64,000 nt of DNA from Juglans regia (taxonomy: Eukaryota > Streptophyta > Magnoliopsida > Fagales > Juglandaceae). The notes under the pieces were generated by a model. That model worked only from the letters and a program-made list of their open reading frames with translations. It searched no databases and was not told the origin of the DNA. Location: positions 9,000,681 to 9,064,680 of the forward strand of contig NC_049901.1 in NCBI RefSeq assembly GCF_001411555.2, written 5' to 3'. This document shows positions 1 to 11,619 of this stretch, in pieces. Position 1 is the stretch's first letter, and the number at the start of each line of letters is the position of its first letter. A program made the translations under genes and the position numbers.

Positions 1-811
1 ATATAGCTTTCCCTTTTTTTTTGTCCCAAGCATGTATACATAGCTCGTACTTCATTACAAGCATTTTATATTATCTTAGAAATATAGAATATAATAGGTT
101 TAGATAAACTCTGAAGAGAGAAAAAAAGAAAAAATCTAAAGATCGATCGGGTTGAAACGCATGCACTTTTTCCCTCCTAATCCTAACCTATTTCTTAAAA
201 TGCGTACAGCAAGAAAACGACAGAGAACTCGAGAAGGATGATGATCTTATAAATTGCATTAACGATCAGGTAAAGAATACAGTACGTACCTCCTGAAGTA
301 ATCCATTTCTCATTCAGGCATGCATATATGGGGATCATAAAGAGCTTTTATTTTCTTCCATACAGATCAATAAAAAAAATGTATTTTGTAGTTTCGAATT
401 AATTCGATCGTTTAGTTTTTTCTAATGCAAGTTTGGAAATGATTTTTGTTAAGGAATGGCCGGAAGAGGAGTTCATGGATTTCTTGTTCGGTCTTGGGCC
501 ATAGCTAGTAGCTGATCAGGGAGTAAGCTGAGGCTGCGCGCATGCATGCATGGCGAGGATCTAAAATATCCGGTGGCTGATCGAGAAACAGTACTACTAT
601 GCATCCTAGTTGACTGACTGGATTTCAAATAATAGTATAGGAATTGCGCAGTTTAATTTTTAACTCAGTTATGGTTCTGTGGTAATCGAACTTTGCAAGT
701 GCCTTTTGTTTATTTTCGTTGTGCAGCTTGTAATGCAGTGACTCTTTTCTGTATGCTCATTACCAGTATGAAACCAAGTAGGAAACTTATAAATAATATT
801 TACCCCGTATA
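1..811. other. AT-rich intergenic DNA, no gene seen
   Basis: No open reading frame, splice-site series or RNA gene can be supported here. The sequence is AT-rich with scattered GATC and GCTAGC-like words of the kind found throughout the non-genic parts of this window. Confidence 0.6.
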
Positions 812-2165
812 TCTGCCTATATCTTAAAAGTGTCTATAACATCAACAGTAATGAACAGTTTAAAACAGTGCTCAATCTAGCGTCGTCTTCTTCTTAGTTG
901 AATGTTAAACATCTAACGCAGTGTCGTCTTCTTCTTCTTCTCCTCTCTCTCGCATGTTTCTTTTCTTTCTACGGCTCAATCGCATGTTTGTTTTCTTTGT
1001 TCGGCTCAACAATATAGATATATTTCTTCTTCGTTTCTCTTCTTCCCCATATGATTTCTTTCTTCATTTTAGATGTATTTTCGAATCTTGATTTTATTTC
1101 TTCTTCGTTTCTTTTTGGTTTGAAGAGAGGAACAGAGAGAGTTGTCGTGTGCGTGTGAATGGCAGTGTGCGATGGAGAGGGAAAAGGAGGATCGTGGTGG
1201 TTGGGTCTGGTAGAGATTGTTGCCGGTGTGAAGTGGTAGAGGTGCGGTGGCCTGGGTGGCTGCGTACGGCTGCGCTAGTTGAAAGAAATGGGAGAAACCC
1301 ATTTCAGATGGGTTTCCGCGGGGGACAGATATGGCTGGGTTGGTCGCCGGCGTGAGGGGGAGTCGCCTGTGGTGGTCGTGACTGTAGGTGGCAACAGGTG
1401 GCGGCGTACATCGGCGCCGGTTGAGAGAAATGGGAGAAATCCATTTCGGATGGGTTTTCGCGGGGGAAAGTTAGGGCTGCACGTGGTGGACATCGATGGT
1501 GCATCGATCGGTCGTCGGCGTGAGAGGGACTCCCGGGTGGTGGCGGTGAGGTTGGCCGGCGCACGGCGGCGCCGGGCTGGGCTGAAGAAGAATGGCCCGT
1601 CAGATGAATCGGGCCACAGAGAGAGAGACAACGTGAAGAAAAAAAATTTTTAATAAAATCATTATAAATTCACTACAAAAAAATAATATATACAAAAAAT
1701 CATAAACAAATTATCAGCAGCTATACTATTACTATGACCCATATTGTGCAATGCAGATGCTATATTATCAAATTTAATTTAAGAATATTATCAAATTTAA
1801 TTTATAAAATACTAATATTTTATCATTAAATAAATGATGAAATTTATTTAAATATTTTTTAAAAAGTATAACTATATAAATAATTAGAGTTTTAACATAA
1901 TTTAAATATGATAATATTCTTAATTAACTAAAAATAACTGCTACAACTAACGAAAAAGTAATCCGAAAATATGTCCTGAATGTGTATTTCACTTTTTTAT
2001 TTTTATTTTTTATTTTTTCATGTATTTTTTTAATCATCATAAATATTTTTTAAAAAATTAAAAAATTCACAACATCATTAAAAAAACACTTCCTCAATCA
2101 CTAGATAAAAAAAAATAAAAAAATAAAAATTAGGCAAATGTCCTTGGACGTTACCCTACTGCTAG
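812..2165 (+). mobile_element. Non-autonomous Helitron A
   Basis: The left end starts with TC in the context A|TCTGCCTATATCTTAAAAG and the right end is CTAG|T. About a dozen bases before CTAG there is a short hairpin (AATGTCC, loop TT, GGACGTT). The A-left and T-right flanks are what Helitron insertion into an AT dinucleotide leaves. Two other elements in the window (24608-25303 minus and 57293-59500 plus) share both termini and internal blocks. Inside are a CT-rich leader (about 920-970), a GC-rich block (1149-1640) with a unit duplicated at about 142-bp spacing (1278 and 1420), and an AT block (1767-1940) shared with the other copies. A different AT-rich repeat (about 1946-2131) seems to be inserted near the right end. 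No Rep/helicase is present. The GC-rich open frames here are probably not genes. Confidence 0.72.
1946..2131. repeat. AT-rich dispersed repeat nested in Helitron A
   Basis: This stretch interrupts the Helitron tail as judged by comparison with the end of Helitron C. It carries a core (AATCAT..TAAATATTTTTTAAAAAA..TTCACAA) followed by ACATCATTAAAAAA. Similar cores recur near 25360-25510, 53040-53320, 56290-56400, 56640-56740 and 61370-61500. It looks like a MITE family, but ends and target duplication were not resolved. Confidence 0.4.
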
Positions 2166-2169
2166 TGTA

Positions 2170-2209
2170 TATATATATATGTGTGTGTGTGAGCTCTCTC
2201 TCTCTCTCT
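2170..2209. repeat. Compound microsatellite (TA)n(TG)n(CT)n
   Basis: Runs of TA, TG and CT dinucleotides follow one another immediately downstream of the Helitron A 3' end. AT-rich target sites are typical for this Helitron family in the window. Confidence 0.85.
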
Positions 2210-3464
2210 CTGACAATTATTTAAGTATTCAGTTTTTAATTTCTTTCTTAAAAAAAAATAGTTGATTCGTTAATTATTAATCGTACTACAAAATAACGTA
2301 TATTTTTGGTCATATATAACTTATATATAATAAAAATGATAATTTTCTATCGAAATGAGTTTATTGTCGTAGTAATAAATAGTCATTTTTATCACAAATT
2401 ACTCATCTTAAATATTACTCATATGGCCCTTACGTGGTATAAATCATGTATGGATTAGTTCCATTTTCAATGTAGTAGTTCTTACAATAAATTCTACTCT
2501 AAATTATTTTTTATGAGATCTCTACGTACGTAGGGTAGAATTCTTGAAATTTCAATTACTATATTAAATTAAATGGTTCAAGATTGACACAACGTTATAT
2601 ATACGTTACACGAACTAATTAAGATAATGTATCCAACTTAAATATTAACGTACAAATTTCACCCTCAATGGGCGATGAAATTAAACTCACGTACTACTTG
2701 ATCTTATCCTTTCAAATAATATAAAATATTCGCAAAGCCGACTAATGTGTATCTTCTGAACAACAAATTATATTCACTGATCATTCACTTAATTGTAAAT
2801 TAAAATATGGACTTCTTGCAATTTGATTAGAAGAAGAAAGGTCTTGAAGGTTTTTTTTTTTTTTTTTTTTTTTGTGAAAGAATATATATAGATACCCCAA
2901 AACCTATTGTATAGAGAAGTGAAACTCTCAATTCTCTTGGTCTACTGATCTTACCATCTATAAAAATTAAGCTTTCCTTTGATCTAGTCCCCAAATTGAA
3001 AGAATAACATGTACATATAACTAGACGTATATATGTTGGAGGCCGACTCTGATCCAAAGTTGCACCCACCCACGGCATGCAATACGAATATTGATCTCTC
3101 TCTCATTAATTTGGACAAATGATTAATGATCATTAAAGATTTTCATTATGCATCTATATACGGTACGGTATAAGCAAATTATTGAAAAAATAAATAAAAT
3201 CTTCGTGGCTTTAGACCTTTGATTTTCTAGAGGATTAATTTGGGACCATTATCTGATCTGGTAGCTAGCTAGTAAGTATTTGAGAAGAAAATGTTCTTTC
3301 TTGATCTTTAATCAGCAAATTAATCGATCCCATGCAAAAAAAAAAAAAAAATGCTAAATATACAAATAAAAAATGTTGAGTTCCTTGTTTTGCAGACAGA
3401 ATTTTGGATGCAAAAGGCTAATTTGATGCATTCTTGTCGTTTCATTTCCAGCGAACAAGAAATC
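2210..3464. other. Intergenic DNA, no gene seen
   Basis: AT-rich sequence with a poly(T) run at about 2851-2872 and a poly(A) run near 3337-3350. The few open frames are short, low complexity and without recognisable motifs. Confidence 0.55.
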
Positions 3465-3760
3465 GTTCCCAAAATTTACTTTTTGGGACGAAATTATATC
3501 GTTGCAAATAAATTTGACGGAAATAATTATTTGCAGGTTTTTTTTTTTAGTATTTTGAGGGAGAATTAAATCGCCTCAAAGATCATAAAATGAAAAAAAT
3601 TTTCTGGCTAGTTTTTAGGTTTTGTGGCCAATCTTTACTCAACGCAAATGACTATAAAAAAAAAAAAAAAAAAAAAAATTATGATGTGTCTTTAGTAATT
3701 TGTGATGAAATTAAATCGCCGCAAAAGTTTAAAATCAAAATAAGAAAACTCTCAAAATGG
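3465..3760. repeat. Degenerate TE-like subterminal repeats (possible CACTA type)
   Basis: The words GACGAAATTATATCGTTGCAA and GATGAAATTAAATCGCCGCAA recur, resembling the GCGACGAAA/TTCGTCGC repeats found near the ends of many plant CACTA elements. No clean CACTA terminus or 3-bp duplication could be placed, so this is a weak family suggestion. The short open frames overlapping it (3351-3569, 3590-3895) are not considered genes. Confidence 0.25.
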
Positions 3761-4175
3761 TGTGTTTTTTGTTTTCACTTTTTTTCCCTCCTTGTTTCTT
3801 CTCCCCTAGCCTATGCCCCATCTCTCTCCTATGAGTTTTCTCCCTCCCTTCCCAACGCTCTCCGCCTACTAACGCCTTGCCACCGCCTCACTTAGCTGGT
3901 GAGTCTCTCCTTCCTCGGTCTCCATCTTCTCTCTCTCCCTCTCTCTCTCTTTTCTCTCTATCCATTCGTTTCTCTCACAAATTTTTCTCTTTCACATATC
4001 AACATATTTTCCGCATCTGTCTTGGCCGTTTTGTCTAATTTGGTGGTTGTTATGGGCCAAGTTATTGGGTCTATACACTTGGATTGGGTCATTGGCTTTA
4101 GGTCCACAAATATTGAGTTTCAGTCTAGTAGTTAATTTGTTCTAGTTTGAATTGTCAATGTAATCATGGTTGTTA

Positions 4176-4730
4176 GAGCACTCTCATTAGATTAGTCAAA
4201 ATTAAATGACAGTTTTGATGAATGTAAGAGAAATTTAATTTTTGACTATTCCATTCACATAAATCTCCACATTGGAATAACTATTTTTCATTATATAATA
4301 ATAAAATAATATAAGATGAATTTGATTTTGGTTATTTATATCAAATCTCCACATTAGATTATACATTTATTCATTATATGGTAATGAATAACTAATAATT
4401 TCAAAAATATTTAATTTTTTTAATTTGATCATATTTTACTATTCTACTTATTATATGTTAATTAATAATCATGTTCTTATTAAATTAATATATCACTAAG
4501 TCAAATTAATATATTATTGTGATAAAATATGTGATAGAAAGAAATGGAGAGAGAAATAATTAATAAAATATGTATTTGATGTATGTACAGTAACCTTCAA
4601 ATTTGAAAAAGCTTTTGAAAGTCATTGTAGCCATATTTGAAATTTGACTAATCTAATGTGAGCATATTTTACTCTTTAATAACTAAATACTCATTGGATT
4701 TAGCTTTTAGCTAATCCAATGAGAGTACTC
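4176..4730. mobile_element. PIF/Harbinger-type MITE, 555 bp
   Basis: Terminal inverted repeats of about 25 bp: the left end begins GAGCACTCTCATTAGATTAG and the complement of the right end begins GAGTACTCTCATTGGATTAG. Both sides carry TTA (4173-4175 and 4731-4733), the 3-bp TTA/TAA target duplication expected for PIF/Harbinger transposition. The interior is AT-rich and has no coding capacity, so it is non-autonomous. The 2.2-kb element at 17454-19694 has related termini and duplication and could belong to the same lineage. Confidence 0.85.
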
Positions 4731-4999
4731 TTAGGAGTTAGGGTCAGTCTGAGTCTTGGGGTCGTGTTCTAAAGAGTGGGACTACTCGAGAGAGTGGGCT
4801 GATGATTCAATAGTCCATGTTTTTAGTTGATTTGTTCCTTGTATTTCACATTTATGTTGAGTCACTTATCTTGTATTTAAGTTGGTTTGTTAATGAAAAA
4901 GGGCAGGAAGTTTGAAGCCATCTTTTATCGTACATTGGAGGACTAATCCCCTTGAAATGATTAAGAAATTAAATTAGTTTCTGTCAGGACCTTATCAAT

Positions 5000-5016
5000 T
5001 GGTATACGAGCCAGGT
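5000..5016 (+). other. Probable gypsy primer-binding site
   Basis: TTGGTATACGAGCCAGG resembles the initiator-tRNA(Met) primer-binding site (TGGTATCAGAGC type) and sits just upstream of gag-like sequence. The upstream LTR (ending near 4998) was not delimited because no second copy is present. Confidence 0.45.
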
Positions 5017-5161
5017 TTTTACCATGATTGGGGGCACGAGTACAAGGTATTCTCAGCTGGCAGAAGCTATGACAAATGTCAAACACACACTGGAGATACA
5101 ACAAAAAAATCAAGAGTCTTTACAATGAATAGTAGAAGGATTATCACAACAATTACAGAAC

Positions 5162-6024
5162 ATGAGCAACAATTTGAAAGCATTCATGCGTAGGCATGAA
5201 AGGAAGGTAAAAGATTCAGCATTTGGCTCACAGGTTGCAAATCTGTTATTTGATGAACATGGTGGCATCCAAACCCGTGCTATACGCTTGGATTTTTCAA
5301 AGTTTGATGGTGAGGATCCTCAAGGATGGGTCTATTGTGCTCAATAGTTCTTCATGTATCACCAAACCAATCCCTATCATAGAGTACTCTTGGCTTCATT
5401 CCACATGGAAGGAAGGCTCTTGTATGGTTTCAGGACTTGGTGGTTGTTGGAGGTATCGCCAATTGGGAAGGATTCACCAATGCTCTACAAACAAGATTCA
5501 GTCCCACTATTTTTGAAGATCCTATGGAGGCACTTATGAAGCTGAGACAAACAACCACAGTTGAGAACTATAAGACTCAGTTTGAAACCTTATCAAACCA
5601 ATTGAGGGGTTTAGCCGAGCCTTATAAGCTCAATTTTTTTCTCATAGGCCTGCGTGAAGACATAAGGTTTATGGTGAGGATGCTCAATCCTCAAAATCTG
5701 ATAGTGGCGTATGGATTAGCAAGGATGCAAGAGGAAAATGTGGCAGCACTTAGAAGGGCTAGCAGACTGAGCCCAGGGCCCATTCGGCCAACACTTGGCC
5801 TACCTCCCGCCACGAAAAGGAAGGCCATTATTCTTGTGCAGTGTCTCTCACCAACTCAGATGAAGGAACGAAGAGATAAAGGGTTATGCTATAATTGTGA
5901 TAACAAATGGAGTCCAAGACACAAGTGTAAGGTAGCCCGTTTGTTCATTATGGAATGTGAAGATTGTAGAGAAGATGAAAGGCCTAAACAGGGAAGCACC
6001 TATGATCATGGAAGGAGAGAGTAG
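5162..6024 (+). pseudogene. Ty3/gypsy gag remnant
   Basis: Retrotransposon Gag capsid/nucleocapsid sequence, broken. The first part (5162-5347) reads into a stop after GWVYCAQ, and the frame then shifts around 5410-5440. The longer part (5437-6024) contains the Retrotrans_gag core (NWEGFTNALQTRF, ENYKTQFETLSNQLRGL) and a zinc-knuckle-like cluster (CYNCDNKWSPRHKC). Gag would assemble the virus-like particle of an LTR retrotransposon; this copy cannot make a full protein. It lies between a tRNA(Met)-type primer site and a protease/RT remnant in the expected gag-pol order. Assignment to Ty3/gypsy is firm; the lineage (probably chromovirus-like) is a guess. Confidence 0.8.
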
Positions 6025-6139
6025 CAGAATCAATTTTGGGCCAGAAATTGTAGAGGTTGAACCTTGGATTTCGATCCTGCATGCTCTTATGGGTTCCCCA
6101 AGTCCCAAAACAATGAGGCTGGTGGGATAGATTCAAGGC

Positions 6140-6676
6140 TGTAGGGTGGTGATTCTAATTAATACATGGAGCACTCACAACTTCATAGATTCATCCATTG
6201 TCAAGAGAGCCCAATTGCAAACATTACCAACAAAAGGATTAGTGGTCAAGGTAGCTAATGGGGACACTATAATCAGCCAAGGGAGATGCCTCGAGGTAGT
6301 GCTGCACATGCAAGGTAACTCTTATAGCACTGATTTTTATGTCTTAACCTTGGGTGTCTGTGATATTGTGCTAGGAGTTCAATGGCTCAGTACCTTGGGA
6401 CCCATTTTGTGGGATTTTTCCAAATTGCTAATGGAATTTCAGTTTGATGAGCAAAAAATGAAATTAAAGGGTATACACCCTTCAGAACTATCCTTGATGA
6501 TTGGGGAAGAGTTAGGTCAAGTAAAATCAAAAGAGAATAAAGGACTAATAATTCAACTTACTTCACAACCTACCATTTTCTATTATTCTCTTGAATCTGA
6601 TCCAGCCTTATTAGAATTGATTCAAGAATTTTTCACTATTTTTTATGTACTTAAGGGACTTCCTCCTTCTAGATAG
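6140..6676 (+). pseudogene. Ty3/gypsy aspartic protease remnant
   Basis: A retropepsin-like region is open over 177 codons. The catalytic loop that is normally D-S/T-G in this family reads INTWSTHNFID here, so the catalytic Asp is Asn and the Gly is Trp. The following features are normal for gypsy proteases: VKVANGD, a secondary strand DFYVL, and DIVLGVQWLSTLGPILWDF. The downstream part leads toward the RT domain (LIQEFFTIF). The protein would have matured Gag-Pol; with the active site lost it is non-functional. Confidence 0.78.
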
Positions 6677-7072
6677 CAAGACCACATATAATCCTTCATC
6701 CTGGAACCAAACCTATATGTGTGGGTCCTTATAGATATCCCTACTTCTAAAAAACAGAAATAGAGAAACTGGTACAGGAAATTCTACAATCGAGAATAAT
6801 CCAACCTAGTCAAAGTCTATCTTCTTCCTTCATCCTATTAGTAAGAAAACAAGATGGAAGTTAGAGACTTTGTGTAGACTATCATGCATTAAACAAAGAA
6901 ACTGTTAAGGTCGAATTCCCTATTCTAGTAGTAGATGAATTATTGGATGAATTACATGGTGCCACCGTTTTTAGTAAACTTGACTTAAGGACAACTCAAA
7001 AACATATTTTAGAACCCATGAAGGACATTATGAATTCTTGGTCATACCCTTTGGATTGACCAACGCACCTAG
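6677..7072 (+). pseudogene. Ty3/gypsy reverse transcriptase remnant, truncated
   Basis: In broken frames the sequence shows the N-terminal RT motifs of gypsy elements: [36 protein letters not shown], and near the end the FGLTNAP motif region. A stretch after SKLDLR is missing and several stops are present. At 7074 it is cut off by a GC-ended hAT-like repeat, and no RT sequence resumes after 7601. The catalytic YVDD region, RNase H and integrase are absent from the window, so this is a 5' fragment of an old element. Confidence 0.75.
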
Positions 7073-7073
7073 C

Positions 7074-7601
7074 TAGGGCGGGTGGTGGGGAGGGCCCAAT
7101 CTCACCCCCATATTTATATATATATATATATATTATATACATATATAAACATAAATATATATATTTATATTTATATGTTACAAATTATGTATATATAAAT
7201 ATATATTACAATTTGTTAGACTTGTTCACAAAATATGCATTGGCAAATTTAAAAACTACATATTTTAAAAATTAATACACTACAATTTACACAAAATATG
7301 CACTAGCAAATTTAAAAATTACATAGTTTTTAAATTATAGTCATATTTACAAAATTTAAATTTATAATTTGGATCTAAAAATGTTTTTTTAATTACTTTT
7401 ATACTTATAAATAATTTTTAAATCAAATAAATGTAGTATTTTTTTTAAGTGAAAAGAGGCGGGGTAGATTGGGAATCCGCCCCGCACCCCGCCCCCGCAT
7501 CTCGGGGGTGAAAACCCCACCCCCTGCCTGCAGAACGAGAATGCGGAGCGGGGTGTGGGGAAGGGGTGCCCTCGCCCCGTAAGGGGCGGGTAGCACCCCT
7601 A
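7074..7601. mobile_element. hAT-like MITE, degenerate copy
   Basis: GC-rich ends (left TAGGGCGGGTGGTGGGG, right GGGTAGCACCCCTA) enclose an AT-rich core that is closely similar, over about 400 bp, to the complete hAT MITE at 60395-60965. This copy lacks about 110 bp of the left GC block and shows no matching 8-bp duplication, so it is truncated or rearranged. It sits directly against the gypsy RT remnant. Confidence 0.65.
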
Positions 7602-10319
7602 CTCTCTCGTTCTACATCTTCTCCCAGTGTCTCTCCCAATGCCTATTCTTTCTCTACCGCGTCTTCTCCCAACTAAGTGCATCTTCTTTCTCTTTATGTG
7701 TCTTTTGAGTCTTCTAGCTTTTTTCGGGAAGAAGAATATTTTTTTCCATATGAGTGTGTCTTCTCCCATCTGAAAAAAATCCATATCAGATGAAATCTAA
7801 AACTATAAGAATTGCATGTACTAGGAAGAAATCTATTTGCAGCAGAAGAAATTTGTACCAAGTGCTTCAAGTCAAGAAAATGAATGAAAGCCATGATATT
7901 AAAGAAGGAAGATTTTGAGTTTCGAGTGCTTACCTACTACTCACAGGTCCACTGCACCCTTCCTTCTAATAGAAAAAACTAGACTTTACAAATCTAGAGT
8001 CTTCCTCCTCCACGTTAAACAACTTCAGGTTTGGGTTTTGGTCCTTAAACAAAGTATTCCTTCTCCGTGTTAGGGTTTTGATCCCTAAAAGAAATACTCG
8101 GCTAGAAAGGACTCTCTCTCTTTCTTTTGTTTTTTTTAATAATAATAATATTGACGTGGCAGTTTAATTATGGCTGTGTTGAAGCCAATTCCGACTTTAA
8201 TGACTTATTGCCGGAGCAATTCATGATCGACAGGCCAGACTCTAGAGTGTTGTTGTTGTTGGCCTATCTATGATCCTTTGTCCAGTACTCATACTTTATG
8301 CTCGGTGCATTTGGAATAATTTCATAAGTCCCAAATTTAGAGAATAAAGGGCTAAAGAAATTTATCTTCTCTTCGGGTGAGAATAGTACCACAATTTGAA
8401 TGCAAAATGATTTCTTGCTTTTCATTGACAACCTTGGCTGCTTAAATAAGCAAAGCCACGTACAAGCAACTGAAAATGAAAGGGAAAACGAGTAGCTAAC
8501 ATCTTAACTGAAGCACACCTGAAACAGGGCATGCTCATACACGAAAAATGGAACATAACTAACGGAAATAAAATGAACGTAAAACTCGCAACTTCTGCAG
8601 ACCCATTCGCATGACCCTACTGATTTGTTTGCACGTAAAACTCTCGTCTACCAAGACCTAGTCCATTCCTGCTTTTCACGTGTATAACGGTTCCGTCTAC
8701 ATGCATGCAATGGTTCTTCACGTTTCCACTTATCCCAAGTATTTGGGATTCGGTTTATGGCCCCTCTCCGAACGACGTGGCCTAACATAATTATATTTTC
8801 AAATGTCGACTAGTTACAAGTATATATATATACGTACGATATATGCATATTATAATGGCCGTCTTCTTTCTTCAATGCATTAAAGGCTTGCTCTCGCATC
8901 GCAAAATTTGTAGCCTTTTGTAATCTTGGGTTTGTAAGATTTTAGGCTATATTCGTAGGACCATATTCTTGAAGATTTTTCTAATTGTTGAGAGGATTTC
9001 TTGATATGAGTTTTTATTTTTTTGGAATTTGTGAAAAAAGATAGGTCCATGAAAACTATTGAGAAAGTTTTGTAGCTATTTTTTATTATTTTTTTAAAAT
9101 TACTTGGACCCATTATCAACGTGTTGAATATAAAACCTTTGTGGAATATTTTTAACACAAACTTTTGAGGTTTTGTGTTTTATTTTTGCTAGAAAAATTA
9201 ATTAAATGATTAGATAAAAATGTAAACTTCAAAAATATCAGAACATGGGCCATTATGCGTAGCCTGCTAGTCCTGAGCCCGAGAACAAGCCCAGGCCCAA
9301 GTCAAACTTTTTCTGGTCAGCTGGTAAATAACGAAGATATTTTCTGAGAGTGGCGCCAAGACAATCAGCACGTGGTTTCAGACGGTAGTAACGGTCACTA
9401 AAACACGTGGCTTGCTACCATTCGTGAGTTCTTCTAAGATTTGTTGCGTTATTAGTAACCCGCAACTTGCATCCGAAACCTTTGTATTTACGGGTTTTCC
9501 GCTATGCATCATTTCTGAAAGTATTGCTTGCAATACGGACCCACGATAAAACTCAGGTTCGGCTTCCTAGGAGCTTGTCTCACTAATGTATTTACAGTAT
9601 TTTGATGTTCTGTATAATAAAAACTTTTCATATGCAGTTTGGAAAGGCATATCTTTTAAAAAATAATTCTAAAAATTATTTGGAAGTGGCTTATAGATTA
9701 TTTCTCAAAACATAATATTATATATATTTACAATTTTTATTTATATTTTTACTTATAAGACTCGTATTATTAATTATGTTTTTAAATTTAAATTTTATAA
9801 TTTAAATTTTTAGTATATCAATAACTGTTATATAAAAAAGTAATTTTTTTATAAATTTTTCTTTAATTTTTTAATTTCAAAACCGATAACAATCTAATTG
9901 CTGCATAAGGAAATTTGTATAGCTAATTAAAGCTGCAGTTTATTTTCGAAAAAAAAAAATATACACCAAACAGCTCATAAGTCTTTTTTGTTTGTGTTCT
10001 TGCGTATTATCAAGAGTTTTATAACATAAATAATGTTTTCACATTTTTTATTGTATATTGCTATATTTGACAAGGCATAGCTTTTTATAATTATTTTTTT
10101 TAAATTAAGATAACATAAAAATAAAAAATATGAACTTTTTTTTAAGGATGCATTTAGAAAGAATTCTATTTTCAAGTAAGTATATAGAGCATATTTAATA
10201 AAATATTTATATAATATATTTTGTTTTAAAAAATAAATTTTATAATTTAAATAATATTAATAATATACTTTACACACCATATTTAAAAATAGAATAAATC
10301 AAAATATTTATGAGCAAAA
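7602..10319. other. Intergenic DNA, no gene seen
   Basis: Starts with a CT-rich stretch (7602-7700) similar in style to the leader segments of nearby elements. The rest has no supportable gene. The open frame on the minus strand at 8880-9158 is lysine/serine-rich low complexity without a recognised domain. The interval 9630-9985 contains GCAGTTTGGAAAGG and later CACCAAACAGC, which may be the ends of another AT-rich MITE, but they are too diverged to call. Confidence 0.5.
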
Positions 10320-10467
10320 ATGTCGCTCAAAAAAGCGCAAAAGGGTCGGCTGGAATAAACTTTCCGGGCATTAGGTCCCCCCCCTTACAAATACTAGAAA
10401 ATATAGGGTCCATTTAACAATCTCGCAACGTTGTTTTCGTCTATATGCTTTCATCACACGATAGGCT
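10320..10467 (+). promoter_or_regulatory. Probable promoter region of the SR splicing-factor gene
   Basis: The sequence changes here from very AT-rich to mixed composition (GGGTCGGCTGGAATAAAC, a run of seven C) ahead of the transcribed leader. No clear TATA box stands out; TCTATATGC at about 10440 is possible. The position is inferred from the downstream gene and no transcript data are available. Confidence 0.35.
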
Positions 10468-10576
10468 TTGCTTTTCGGTCAATCCAAAAATAATTCTCGT
10501 AATCTTCTCTCCTTTAGGGTTTTGGAGAACAATTCTCAATTTCTTCCGACTTTTTTCCGGTCACTGCCTTCGAAAG
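10468..10576 (+). other. Probable 5' UTR exon of the SR gene
   Basis: The pyrimidine-rich leader ends at a plausible donor, CGAAAG|GTACAG. RS-type SR genes commonly have an intron in the 5' UTR. Here the acceptor GTGGCCAG|G (11611-11613) lies seven bases before the start codon, which implies a leader intron of about 1.04 kb (10577-11613). The exact transcription start and donor are inferred. Confidence 0.45.
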
Positions 10577-11619
10577 GTACAGGAAGAATCTCAAATCCTT
10601 CTAAATGCTCTATCCTAAACGTGAATTTCTTTTTTCTTTCTGAATTTCCCCTTTGTTCCGTTTGGTTCCCGATGAATTAAGACAGAACAGAGAAGAATTT
10701 GGGATTATTAAGGGAATTTGTAAGGGCTTTACGTTTTAACTTTATTTTCTTACAGTTTCACGGAAACCAAATGGTACGTTAACGGTCTGATCCGAGATTG
10801 TCGTTTGTTATCTTGTAGATCTGATATTTCTCTTACTTCAACTCTTTTAGAATTGGGTTATTCGGGCTCTAATATAGTTGTTTGGTTGTTATCTAAGTTT
10901 CATATAATTTTCTCGCTTATATTTTTGAACGATTGTAATGTGAACATTTTGGCGAATATTTTCTTTCCGGGTTTCGTTTCCTCAAGTTAATTTTCTTTAA
11001 AAAGAATCCCCAGAAAGATGCGATGTTATTCGCATCCAACCCACACTAATTTTGGGGTGTGGTTCTCTTTCAATCTGAATGCGTTTAATGACTCCTCTAA
11101 TGTGTTTATACTCTCTATGTATCTTTCTCTCAATAATTATATTTACTCGCTCTTAGTTCATTATTGGTTTGATAGTGTGGTCATCAGAGGGAGAGTACAA
11201 ACATTCGAGGTTCTTATCTATTGATAGGTGGGGTTTGTTGGTTTCCTGTGTTGAATAAGTGGTTATGAGAAGTTTGACTTGTAATTTGGGTCATCTTTTG
11301 CCAAAAAATACCATTACCCTGATTTTAGTTCCATTGGAATTTTCTTGGCTGAAAAAGGCCATGATGTCTAATCAGATGCCGTGATAAACTTATAGACTTT
11401 ATCCGGTTATAAGCATATCGTATATTAGTTGACTTGCATTTTACAAAGAAGTTGTGTGGACAATATTCCTTGGGTTTTTATGCTGCAGTTGCACTTACTT
11501 TTATGAGGCTGCACTAATTGCAGTTGCTTTGACCAAGTTTCTTCTTGCTTTGTCCGAGATATATTCAGCATATATTTATATATATGAAACGTGCTGTCTC
11601 ATAATGTGGCCAGGAAAAA

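Noticed and set aside
1069..1653. Overlapping open frames on both strands in the GC-rich block
   Set aside because: They arise from GC-rich, repeated sequence inside Helitron A; there is no domain, and the same composition recurs in Helitron C.
4999..5193. Start of an intact gypsy gag
   Set aside because: Frames break repeatedly before 5437, so no intact Gag start can be claimed.
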